Program-made: the position numbers and the translations under genes
Source: Chara braunii
Taxonomy: Eukaryota > Streptophyta > Charophyceae > Charales > Characeae
DNA length: 28,421 bases
Direction: 5' to 3'
Assembly: GCA_003427395.1 (NCBI GenBank)
Contig: BFEA01000304.1
Span: 767,669-796,089 of the forward strand
The notes under the pieces: generated by a model
Database searches by the model: none
The model's input: the letters and a program-made list of their open reading frames with translations, nothing else
Told to the model about the DNA's origin: nothing
In this document: one piece after another, positions 18,961-28,354 of the stretch
Layout: the number at the start of each line of letters is the position of its first letter
Numbering within the stretch: the first letter of the stretch is position 1

Positions 18961-19191
18961 GCTGGGCCGGTCTACACAACTGATTACTCAGAAGCAGCTA
19001 TACTCCATCTGGTAATAATTGAAGAGACTTTCGGAACTGAAATTGGCTATCTGTTGTGGCTATTCTGTTCTGGTTACGAGTGATTGGAACTGTAGCAGAA
19101 TAGCCACTTTCTGTTCCAGAGGTCTCTTCAATTGTTGGCAGATGGAGTATAGCTGCTTCTGAGTAATCACTTGTGTAGACCAGTCCTGCCA
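18961..19191. repeat. 231-bp fold-back element with arms of about 90 bp
   Basis: The left arm (18961-19050) and right arm (19102-19191) are inverted copies. They share long perfect runs such as TGATTACTCAGAAGCAGC and TATACTCCATCTG, and the pairing continues through AATTGAAGAGAC. A second small GGCTATTCTG/CAGAATAGCC pair sits inside. A T tract of about 23 bases follows the right arm. If transcribed it would give a long hairpin RNA. Confidence 0.75.
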
Positions 19192-20234
19192 TCTTTTTTT
19201 TTTTTTTTTTTTTTTAACAGAACCTCTCGGTTCTGGCTCTTGCCATTCTGGGGAGCAACAGTGCGGTTCCTATTCCCTCGGCAAGTCAAATATGAATACA
19301 ATAAAGACACACACTCTCCTCCCCATTATGGCTGAGAGGCCTGAGTGAACGACATTGATTACTTCCTAGGGAAGGATGTACCACCCCTCACCCCTGCCTA
19401 AGCTAGCCTATATCCACTGCCTCCTGATCCTATGAGACGCCTAGCTCCTAGCTCCTCTTAGCTGAGTGCTGTCGGATAAACCTGAACGCTAGAGCCGATG
19501 TCTCGAGCTGGTGTCAAAGGGTTTGCAAAGGATTGTTTCTATACAGCTCTACCTGATCAGAACAAGACTACTCATGTGAACTTGCTCATTCCTGACCTCT
19601 ATGGGGTTTTTATTCTCTAACCTTCATCCCTCTCAGCTTTAGGTTGCCAGGTACTCTATATCTTATCTGCACTGCTGTTTCTGCCTTTGGCCTTCTCTTA
19701 AACCCTAAACCCTAGGCTTTTCGGGTCATCTGTTGTACGTGGTCTTTTCCTGAGGGAGCTATTCCCTAGTCTTCTATGGTTTTAGCCCTTCCTTTCAGTA
19801 ACCCACTGAAAAGTTAGACGTGCTTGTGGTTCCATTGGTTAGTGGGGGTTGTGCCATTGGTCCCCTCCTTCGAGTTCTATGTGCAGATATTATGGTTTAA
19901 TTTAGGCCTAACGTCATGTTTGTCACATGGGTTCTGCTTCTTGGTGTTACCATCGGCTGCGAGTGGGTTAGGTGTGTGTATCTCCATTGTCCAAATTGAA
20001 TTTTGTTATGGTTTATTACTGCTAGTTTCCCTTATCCTAGGAATTGTTTTTTGAATGCTTCAATTATTTTATCCTGAACTACTGGGTTATTATCTATTTC
20101 CCTGCATGTCCTCTTCCATCGTCCTCTGTACTCAATCTCTATTAAGTTGTAAGACTTCCTTCACATGCTTCCTGGGCTGCTAGAGCGGAGTGGTCGATTG
20201 TGCAAGGAACTTGACTGTTCACAGCTTGCTGGAG
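19192..20234. other. Intergenic sequence with poly-T and telo-box
   Basis: T tract at about 19193-19215. Two telomere-like units AAACCCTAAACCCTAG lie at 19700-19715, matching the plant telo-box seen in some promoters. No coding region is supported. Confidence 0.45.
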
Positions 20235-20470
20235 TGTTACATATCGCATGCACAGATGTCATCACGCAGATAGAGAAGCTTCACACAAAACCAAGTTGAA
20301 ATGAAATGAGAACCAGATAGCGCAGCTCATATTATCAAAATCACATTATATAAAGAGTATCTCGAGTTCAAGAGTTCAGCGCCAATAGATCACAAGTCTC
20401 CTTCAATCATTCGCCAACATAGGGCCTGGCTCAGCCAACGTATTCACCAGATCTCACGTATGGCGCCAAC
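20235..20470 (+). mobile_element. Candidate LTR with primer-binding site
   Basis: The segment starts TGTTACATAT (20235) and ends GATCTCA (20456), the usual TG...CA limits. It holds a TATA box (TATATAAAG near 20347) with about 110 bases to the end. Four bases further on, TGGCGCCAACAGG (20461-20473) resembles the TGGCGCC-type primer-binding sites of plant LTR elements. No second LTR copy or gag frame was found, so it may be a solo or truncated element. Confidence 0.35.
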
Positions 20471-20473
20471 AGG

Positions 20474-21365
20474 TAAGTTTCCACCATATCCAACTTAGGA
20501 ACCTGTCCCCTCTCTCTCTTCTCTCTCAAGATCTCTGTTCTGATTCCCTCGTCTCATCATGCATGCACACTCCCTACTTACGAGAATCTACTCTGAATGC
20601 TACTCATTGGTATCCTACCACTAACCCTTTTACTACTAACAAAGCTGGCGCAACTATGGCTTCTTCTGCTAGCCAGCGCCCAACACTTCTCCTGCCTGGC
20701 GCAGCTTTCAGCCAGCGTATTCTTCCCTGCACTCTAGCGTAGAAGTGCCGCAGCACTTCCACGCATCAATGCTCATGGGAATCTATCCTGTAGGGAGGCT
20801 AGCTTGGTCTCTTATAGTGCTGGCCTCCCTTCGTGAGTGCTGAATCATGATTCCTTGGATCTTTTCCCAGTCCCAGACCACTACAGAATGTGTCCCAGTA
20901 CCTTTCCCTCAGGGTCTGCTGCTGCTGCGGCCCTTAGGCCTAAATTTTGGACTTCCATATTTATCTAGACTCTCTCTTTGACTTGAATGTAGACTGGGAC
21001 CCTATCTCTTTGATTTCTTTATGAACAGACACCTTTTGCACGAACAGACACATTTACTGCCCGATCAGACACATTTACTGCATGAACAAACATGACTTGC
21101 ACAGCCCCCTGGACGAACAGACGTGACTCTCACAATTGAATGTTGCAACTGTTCGTCTTGGGGCACGACTGTGACCTTTGGCACAACTCCTCACTGAAGG
21201 TAGGATGTGACTTTTGACCCAGAGAACATGTCTTTTGATCTGCTTTTCACGAACTGAGTTATGGCCGAGTGGGCCCCATTATGCTGCGTTCGTCATTCAG
21301 GGTCTGAACGGGTAAAGGCCCGTTTACTCTCGCCGGCCTAGTTTTGAAGTTCTCTGAGAAAACCT
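20474..21365. other. Probable LTR-retrotransposon non-coding sequence
   Basis: It lies between the candidate LTR and the end of the minus-strand gypsy frame, and has no long open frame. Repeated ACGAACAGACAC-type motifs occur at 21030-21130. A minus-strand TATAAGAGACC could be a promoter of the gypsy 3' LTR. The LTR limits cannot be set from one copy. Confidence 0.3.
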
Positions 21366-22340
21366 TCATCTGTCTATGATGCTTATTCCTCTTTTGGCTC
21401 TTTCATAAGCAGATACAATATGAGGTGCAGACTCAATCAATTTTTGTGTTGTGAACCAGCGATCTTCACTCGGGTCTTGACATGCAAATCTGACTTTATA
21501 TTGCGGCTGGGGTCTGCCTCTATGTCCAGTTTGAAGAGTACTTTTAGCAACAATCGTGTCCACATCATATTTCCCATCCATACTAGGAGGAATCGCCGAT
21601 CTACGACTGGGAAATAACTCATTCGTGACGTAAGGTAAGAGCTTTGAAGCGTGAAACATTGGATACGTATGCAAATGTAGAGGAATCTCAATCACGCTAG
21701 AAGGTCCATCCAATCACATCTAGAACCTGCCAAGGTCCTCTGTAGGCTGGTAGCAGTTTTTGGGATATGTTCTCTTCAGGAACGAACTCTTTAGACTTAA
21801 CCCATACCAGATCACCTACAACAAATTGAGAAGGTTTCCTGTGCTTGTTCACCTGTTCTATCATCTGATGTTGTGCCTTTATGATATTCTCCTTTACTTT
21901 TTTAATATTTTTTTGATATTGATATTGTATTGCAAATTCACTTGTGCCTTATGGAAGCTTATGCACTTGATTTGGGTTCAGGTGATCGATAGGTCTGCGT
22001 GGACGCCATCCCAAATGCAACTCCATCGGAGTTTTGCACGTAGATAGGTGAACAGAGTTATTATAAGCACTAGCAACTTTGGGCAAATGCTCGTCCTATT
22101 CAATCTGGTCGGGACGTATGTACATACGCAGCGTTTGCTGCAAAATCTTGCTCATTTGCTCAGTCTGGCCATTTGTCTCAGGGTGTCGACCTGATGACAT
22201 AGTCAACTTAGAGCCATAAACGTTCATCAGTTGCTGCCATTGTTCACTTGTGAACCGTGAATCTTTGTCACTTACAATCGTTAGGGGATGTCCATAATCC
22301 TTCACCCAGTGGTTAAAGAATTCTCGGATTACCAATTCCG
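21366..22340 (-). pseudogene. Ty3/gypsy integrase and chromodomain remnant
   Basis: Read on the minus strand, this is the C-terminal end of a gypsy polyprotein. 22335-22096 has the integrase core with VSDKDSRFTSEQW (second catalytic Asp) and HPETNGQTEQ (catalytic Glu). A TAG stop follows after YIRPDQIE. The frame then continues with EHLPKVASAYNN, VWVKSKEFVPEE and LLPAYRGPWQVLDVIG, the GPY/F-type module. After a frameshift near 21710 comes HASKLLPY, and 21590-21400 has a chromodomain-like VDTIV, QYKVRF, DRWF and APHIVSAYE order. The nonsense codon and frameshift make it non-functional. The upstream RT, RNase H and first integrase Asp are missing, because LINE sequence begins at about 22346. 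Confidence 0.8.
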
Positions 22341-22346
22341 TTCCAT

Positions 22347-22514
22347 ATCATCCATAGTGTCGCAAGTCTTAGTATGTGGAGAAAGGAGATTTCGAGCCTT
22401 TGCCATGTTTGTTGTGTGTGGAGGCCTAGTATCATCCATAGTGTCGCAAGTCTTAGTATGTGGAAAAAGGAGGTTTTGAGCCTTTGCCATGTTTGTTGTG
22501 TGTGGAGGCCTAGT
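22347..22514. repeat. 84-bp tandem duplication at the LINE 3' end
   Basis: 22347-22430 and 22431-22514 are copies with only a few differences. Each contains ATCATCCATAGTGTCGCAAG. The unit is 28 codons, so the minus-strand frame stays open and repeats a peptide beginning LGLHTQQTWQRL. Confidence 0.85.
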
Positions 22515-23564
22515 AAGAGTAGGATCTGGTTTTTGTTCGAAAGGTTTTGTTTGTGATAGAGTGCCATAATTCGGTCGCTTTTGCCCACAACTGTTTTGCT
22601 TTTTGACAATGAAGTAGGCAGTGCTCTATGTCCTCTACTGAGCCTTTTGAGAAAATTGCGGAGCATTCTTGTAGGGGGGATTTTGATCGAAGGCTTCTTC
22701 TTTTGTTCAACCATTGGTTGACTAGGAGGGCTCTGTGCACCAGTAGCCATTGAAAACTCCTTATCTTTGTTGAAGTGATGGCATAAACTCGGCTCCACGG
22801 CTTGAGCAAAGTCTGATTAGGTGGTAGGTTGAGTTTTTCCTCCCATCTTTGGCTAGTGATCTGAGTTAGGAGGTACGATCGCCTTCTTAGTGTGTAGCCC
22901 AGTTTGGTGGTATATTCCAGTAAGTTGGTGCGTTTCTCAATTCCGAGTCTGCCTGACTTGCTTTTCCATGCCCACTCAGTTGGGTCTATCTCTAGGTCTG
23001 CTATGTCGGTGAGTGGGTTGTAGATGTGGCGTTTTCGTGTTTCTACCACCCTTACTTTCCTTAATGACCTTTGTGGTATGGCAATTTCCCCGGATTGATT
23101 GTTGCTGAGGAGGCTTCTAGTTGACTTTGGGTTTTCGATAAAGTAAATGTCATAGATCATCCATTCCCCCCTCGGTCCTTCTCTTGAGCGAAATCGATAG
23201 GCCGAGTTCGGAGTATTGTCCGTCGTTCTTGTCGCACAGTCCCCTGCCTTCCATGAGCTCGGGTGCTTGAGCATCTGCTGCCAGTTTTTTGGTATAGAGA
23301 TTAGGATGTTGTTCATGTTATCTTGTAAGTTGTCACATCCTTTTAAGATCTCCCTTAGTTCTCCTCCCTTTTTCCATCTCTTTCCTGCGTCGTTCCATAG
23401 GTGTTTGACGCGCCACACTCCTTTTCTACCCATGTTCCCCATTTCGTATCTCTACCAATTAGTGTCCAGGGTTTGCCTTGTGCCGAGCAGCCACATTGAT
23501 TACAAAAGAGAGGTTGTTGAAGGACCTCTTCTCTGACTGTGGGCTCTCTCACTTTGGTTGGCAT
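22510..23564 (-). pseudogene. LINE C-terminal zinc-binding region (zf-RVT-like)
   Basis: The minus-strand frame has IRSFQWLLVHRALLVNQWL, then a Cys followed by EDIEHCLLHCQKAKQLW. This matches the reverse-transcriptase-associated zinc-binding pattern of plant LINEs (F-W...H...L, C-x2-C, E-x-H-x4-C-x2-A-x3-W). The second Cys of the CxxC pair appears to be lost. Upstream of it the frame encodes about 150 Lys/Arg-rich residues of unknown fold. Confidence 0.65.
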
Positions 23565-23765
23565 AATAACAGTCCTTATTTTGTTGACCTTCCCCTCCCT
23601 CTGTTCCTGGTGCTCGCTTTGTTCCCCTCATTGCCCAGGATTTGTTCATGGTCTAAACTCAACCCACAACCCTCATGTTATCGGGTGTTTTGTATTTGGC
23701 TAGCTGTTGTATCCTATACAATCCTAACTTGGTCCATGGCAGATTATGGTTAGTTATTATCTTAA

Positions 23766-23940
23766 ACCACTAGTACCTCCGAGCATATTTTCGACAAGTT
23801 TTGGTTTACCTACGAACTTTTAGGAGGCGGAGCCCGACAACGGCTGTCGTTGATAAATCTAATCGGCGGCCATCGTTTCGTTTCGGCCTCCTGAAAGGTT
23901 GGAGGCCGAGTATTTTCAAACCGACAAAGGTACTAGTGGT
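23766..23940. mobile_element. 175-bp MITE with TTAA target site inserted in the LINE
   Basis: The perfect 13-bp terminal inverted repeat ACCACTAGTACCT is present at both ends. It is flanked by TTAA (23762-23765) and TCAA (23941-23944), i.e. a TTAA target-site duplication with one later change. Removing the element and one TTAA copy brings the LINE frame back into register across the site, with IL before it and KIITN after it. TTAA duplication is typical of piggyBac-type transposition. No transposase is encoded. Confidence 0.75.
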
Positions 23941-23944
23941 TCAA

Positions 23945-25311
23945 GGATGCATTTGGCTTGCAGTGCTTTGATTTGTGTTTCTGGATCCAGGATTCTTAGG
24001 CTGCCTCGTGTCTTTCTGAGTGTGACATATCTCCACGCAGCCTTTGAGATGAAATTGACTTCAGAGGGATCCCCATATCATAGATATGTTGCTGCTCTCC
24101 TTCTGAGCTGGAATTTTATCCGTTTCGGTGGGCTCCATAGTGTTGTTGCATACCATAGCATTGCGAAGATCGGTGCATTAAGGATTAAAACTCTGCTGAA
24201 TAAGGAGGTATGTACCTTGGACCAGTTGTCGAGTTTGGTTATCATTTTGTTCATTATTGTGAGAGCCATAGCTGGGTTAGGGCCATGCTTGATCATCTGT
24301 ATTCCTAGGAATCTGAGTGGTTCATTGCCTCGGGACCAGGTCATGCCTTCCAGGGTGCTTGGTGGAGGGTCGGTTTGCAGATGTGTAAGCCACTAGCCGA
24401 CTGTTTTGGGCTAGTTTATTTTCATTTGTGATGCTATTTGGAATGCTTGCATTGCTCTTGTCAGTGCTTCGAATGGCGAGTCTGAGACGCGTATTAGGAA
24501 GGTCAGGTCATCTGCAGATATGATAGTAGTGGGTAGTGAGATTGGGTGTTGTCTGTCTTCCACTAGTTTTTCTATTGATGGGTCTTTCCTCGAGAATGAT
24601 GCTATGGCTGCCATGATGAAAAGGAAAATAGGGGCTGCTAGTGGATCCCCTTGCCTCACTTATCGGGACATACGATATGTGTGTGAGAGATGGCCATTGA
24701 CTTGTACCCTACCGTGGGCTTCAGTGTAGAGGACATGGACCCATTTTAGAAAGCTAGGGCCTACCCCCATTTTTTCCATGCTTTGTTGCAGGAAGTTCCA
24801 ATTACTTGGTTGTTAGCCTTTCTAAAATTAAAGAACAAGATGGCGACATTTATTCTTTTATCTTGGATGTACCTAACTGATTCGTTGAGTGTCATTACGT
24901 TGTCTAGTATAAATCTTCCGGGTATGAAACCAGTCTGATCGAGATGAAAACAAATCTTTGTTATTGTTTTTATTCTGTTTGCCAGGAGCTTTGCTAAGAT
25001 TTTGTATGTTATTGGCAATAGGGAGATTAGTCTATAGTTTCTGATGTCGGTGGGATCTCCCTTCTTGTATAGGAGGGAGACTACGCCTGTGCTTAAGGAG
25101 TTGCCTAATGAGCCCCTAGTCCATGCTTGTCTAAGAATGCGCAATACTCCGTTCCCAATGCTGGTCAAAAGGAAACCGAAAACTCCTTAGAGAGTCCGCC
25201 TAGGCCCGATGTTTTGTTAGGGTTCATGGATTGTAATGCCTCGAGGATTTCTTATTTCGAGATCGGTGCATCCAGTTCCGCCGCTTGCTCTGTTGATATT
25301 GTTCTATCGAG
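23945..25311 (-). pseudogene. LINE reverse transcriptase domain, inactivated
   Basis: From high to low coordinates on the minus strand: LLYKKGDPTDIRNYRLISLL and DQTGFIPGRFILDN (RT motifs 1-2), then FFNFRKAN where motif A is normally LDFEKAYD, so the catalytic Asp is replaced by Asn. A frameshift follows at about 24810, and a stop just precedes RQGDPLAAPIFLF. The active-site loop is SADDLTFL in place of YADD. The thumb-like part has LRFLGIQ, LDNWSKVHTSLFSRVLILNA and LWYATTLW, and ends in ETQIKALQAKCIL at the MITE. Target-primed reverse transcription would not be possible with this copy. Confidence 0.8.
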
Positions 25312-25824
25312 TTATGCTAGGAACTTTGCTCTGGCTCGCGTTGTTTCAGATTCTGAATGTTTTGGTTCCTTTGAGGTGCACAAATTTTGGAAGAAGTTGG
25401 CCGCTGCCGCTAGCATTTGTTGTGGATTAGGCAATAGCCCATGTTTTGTTTGGAGTTTTTTTATGCTTGCGTTCCGGGCATTGGTTCTGATCTTGTTGAA
25501 GTACTTGGTCATTTCTCCCCTTCTTCCCCATTCCTTAGCCCGAGCTTTCATCCTCAGTCCGTTACTTTTCCATTCTTCCCACTTTGCTAATTCTTGTCTA
25601 GTGCATTCGAAGGTTCTTTCATAGAGATTGTGTTTTGGGTTGCTCAGGAAGTTTTTCTCTGCTATCCTCATTGCTTGTTGTAGCTCCTCTTCCCTTTGTT
25701 TTCGTTTTGCAGCTAACAACCTGGAGGCTCTTGCTGTGGATTCTGTTAGGGTTGAAACCAGATTTGGAAAGTCTTGGTTGACATTGACGTGGTTGATGCA
25801 AGCGGGACGTACCGCTTCCCTCAT
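25312..25824 (-). pseudogene. LINE linker between endonuclease and RT
   Basis: An open frame of about 170 codons rich in Arg, Lys, Glu and Ala. It contains WGRRGEMTKYFNKI and AAANFFQNLCTS, which match the conserved segment before RT in L1-type ORF2 (GERSTKYFF and A-x-FY-x-x-L patterns). It is in register with the neighbouring RT apart from stops. Confidence 0.65.
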
Positions 25825-25902
25825 TTCGGTGGTGTTAAGTAACGTGTTGCTAATTTTGAAAAAAACATGTCCTTTATTTGGGGCAGTTCCTAATTTAAGA
25901 GA

Positions 25903-26610
25903 TCAGAAGATTGGTTTGTTGCCGAGCCCTGCATAGTGAGGGAGTTTTCCTATTTCTACATTATTGACTGTGCCTATGAGGGATTCAGACATTAAGAAGT
26001 AATCGATTCTTGATGCCGATATGTGCTGGCTTCTATTCCTTTTTAGGTACGTGAATTCTTTGCTTTTTGGGTATATAACTCTAAACGGATCTATGATACT
26101 CTTTTCTACCATCAGGTCGCGTATGGGGAGAGCTTCGTTCAAGACTGTTTGGTCTGACCCTAGTCTTCCACCTGTGACCCGATCACGTGTTAGGTCAAGG
26201 GTGTTGTTCCAGTCTCCTGCTAGGATGAGAGGCTTGTCGGTCACACATCTCGGGAGGAGTCTTTCGATTAGTCCATATCTTTGACTCAATGTGTTAGGGC
26301 AATGAATGGTCATGATCCTGAATTGTTCCTCACCTATTAGAAAGTCCAAACAGGTCCATCAACCCTCCTCTGTGCCTATGTTTGAGTTCACCCTAGTGAT
26401 TCTATTTGCTGACCTGGATTTAGCGTGGGTCAGAATGGCTACACCTGTAGAGTTAGCTCGAGGAGCCGTTGCTTGGATTGCTTCCTAACCCATCTCAATT
26501 TCTTTGTGATCTGTGCTTGTGTTCTTTGGTGTTCCTTGAAATCAGTTAAATTGGTTGCTTGGATGCATAGTAGGTCTGGAGGATTCTTCCCAAACCATGT
26601 TGTGTCTCTG
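25903..26610 (-). pseudogene. LINE AP-endonuclease-like domain, inactivated
   Basis: The minus-strand order is DLLCIQATNL, GVAILTHAKS, ILAGDWNNTLD (catalytic GDWN motif) and SRIDYFLMSESL (conserved RIDY motif), as in L1 endonucleases. The expected SDH motif near the end reads GLGNKP, so the catalytic Asp and His appear lost, and a stop follows. A frameshift near 26460 and a stop near 26350 also break it. The N-terminal part beyond about 26610 is cut off by the fold-back element. Confidence 0.75.
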
Positions 26611-26614
26611 GTGC

Positions 26615-26850
26615 AGGGAAATATGACAGTTTCGGTGAAAAATTCGCCAAAATTCGCCGAATTTTGGGCCTTCCATTAATCGACTCTCACCCCGTTGAAC
26701 GAATTGTGCAAAAAGCACGCGGTCCTATGCAACTTTACCAACAAGAACAAAGACTTACCTTTGAACGAGAAGAGAAGAGAGGTGGTTAATGGAAGGCCCA
26801 AAATTCGGCGAATTTTGGCGAATTTTTCATTGAAACTGTCATATTTCCCT
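26615..26850. mobile_element. 236-bp fold-back element with 64-bp arms
   Basis: The left arm 26615-26678 and right arm 26787-26850 are inverted copies, nearly identical (about six differences). The outer end is AGGGAAATATGACAGTTTC and the core is CGCCGAATTTTGGGCC. The centre is about 108 bases. No clear target-site duplication was found. The element sits where the LINE endonuclease sequence breaks off. Confidence 0.75.
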
Positions 26851-27137
26851 GAATTTTTACTCTTTTCTCAGTTTTTCTTTTTGCCTGTTATATATGTGCT
26901 TTAGGGTATATCTGTATTCAGTTTCGTCGTATTTGAAGGAGTAACAAAAAACTTAGCAAAAATAGCAGACCCGAAAAACGCTTTGGCGAACTCCGAAAGC
27001 TACTCCGAATAGGGATTTATAGTGCTCTTGATTTTGATTTTTTCGTTTTTCTTTTGCCTGATTGTTTTTTTGATGTTTGTATTATGACCGTGCATAGTTT
27101 GTTCGCAAAAGATTCGACAACATTGCTTGTAGCGATG
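26851..27137. other. AT-rich sequence between fold-back arms
   Basis: T-rich with no coding potential. It may be the interior of a larger composite element limited by the arms at 26787-26850 and 27138-27174. Confidence 0.35.
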
Positions 27138-27174
27138 CGGCGAAAAACCCCGAATTTTTGGCCTTCCATTAACC
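27138..27174. repeat. Third, partial arm of the fold-back family
   Basis: Contains CGAATTTTTGGCCTTCCATT, continuing AACCGC, which matches the inner half of the 26615 arm in the same orientation. It therefore faces the 26787 arm as an inverted repeat. Confidence 0.6.
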
Positions 27175-27931
27175 GCTAGTGGAGCAGTTGTTGCTTGGGG
27201 TATTCCCAGATTCCGACTTCTTCTTGTTCTCCCGCTGCGTTTTTGATGATTTCCTCCATTTTGATGATTTCTTCTTTAATTTTTGTTTTGTTCATAAAAA
27301 TTTTAGTCACTCTTTGTCCCAGTGTCTTCATCGTTGTTGCTGGTTTTTGTGTTCCCTCTCGAGAGGCCTGGGAGGGCAAACTCGAATCTTGGGCTGCTGA
27401 GGGTTTCGGTGAAGTGCTGTGCCCTGGTCCCTGTGCGCTTTGCGAGCAACTTGGCTATTGGAGTGCGTTGGGTTTCAAATTTGTCTTTGGGGTGTAGGTG
27501 TTGTCATCGGGTTGGTTGAGGAATAGGAGGAATCTTTGTTTTTGGCGACCCTTAAAAAAGTGGGTAGAGATTCCTTTTCCCCTTGTAAGTAAGAAAGTTG
27601 GAATTGCCCTCCTCAAGCGCCCAAAGAATTGTGAAATTAAATGAATCGACAAGAATTTAAACAAAGAATTTAGGATAATAAGGGATAATTTGTGAAATGC
27701 CACTGTAAGTCGAGATGTAATCCAAAATGCCCCTAAAAGATTTGGGTAGAGCGAAATGCCCTTTCAAACTAATTCTTTGCGTTTCGCCCCTGTCAGGACC
27801 ATGTTCAAATTTGCAATGTGGACCGCGTTGTTGGGGCCTGGGCCTGCACCCTGTTTTACCCGGTTTGCCCTCTATACTGGGTGGGTAACTTTGCACAATA
27901 CCCAGGCCCGTCGGTGAGGTTCCCCATCTCC

Positions 27932-27933
<2 letters not shown>
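27175..27933. other. Unassigned sequence, possibly LINE 5' remnant
   Basis: A minus-strand frame at 27379-27176 is Lys/Glu-rich (KTKIKEEIIKMEEIIKNA) and could be a coiled-coil piece of a LINE ORF1. The evidence is weak. The remainder has no recognisable features up to the microsatellite. Confidence 0.25.

Positions 27934-28000
<67 letters not shown>
27934..28000. repeat. (CT)n microsatellite
   Basis: About 33 uninterrupted CT units. A second CT/CA compound tract follows at about 28049-28120. Confidence 0.95.
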
Positions 28001-28002
<2 letters not shown>

Positions 28003-28123
28003 CATGTGCCACTGCCCCTATCCCGCCCCACTATCCCGCTCCAGGCTCCCTCTGTCTCTCGCTCTCACACATACACACACACACGCACATGCACACGCAC
28101 ACGCACACTCACACAAACACGCG

Positions 28124-28177
28124 TGGCAGTGCATATTTCCACGTTCCGGCGGTAGATTCATTCGATTTTGCTCATCC

Positions 28178-28210
<33 letters not shown>

Positions 28211-28335
28211 GAACATGGAAATATACATTGCTTTCCAGCCATGTGCGCAGAGAGATAGAGAGAGGCTACTTCCATCCATAAGATGAGCGAAATCGAAATG
28301 AATCTTGCGCTAGAATATGGAAATATGCACTGCCA
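28124..28335. repeat. Inverted repeat enclosing a (GT)n tract
   Basis: Arms 28124-28178 and 28281-28335 are inverted copies. They share TGGCAGTGCATATTTCCA perfectly, then AGATTCATT, CGATTT and GCTCATC in order. Between them are (GT)14 (28181-28208) and another GGAAATATACATTGC copy. Confidence 0.7.
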
Positions 28336-28351
28336 GTTTTCTTTTTTTTTC

Positions 28352-28354
<3 letters not shown>

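Larger units (their letters stand above)
22347..26614 (-). mobile_element. Decayed L1-type LINE (ORF2 region)
   Basis: On the minus strand, high to low coordinates, the order is AP-endonuclease-like domain, linker, reverse transcriptase, connection region and C-terminal zinc-binding region, as in ORF2 of plant L1 LINEs. The reading frame changes several times and contains stops, so the copy is inactive. It carries a 175-bp MITE at 23766-23940 and is bordered by a fold-back at 26615-26850. No poly(A) tail is seen at the low-coordinate end. ORF1 was not recognised. A lysine-rich frame at 27379-27176 could be a piece of it. Confidence 0.8.

Noticed and set aside
27818-28258. Plus-strand frame of 146 codons
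   Set aside because: Two thirds of it is microsatellite.
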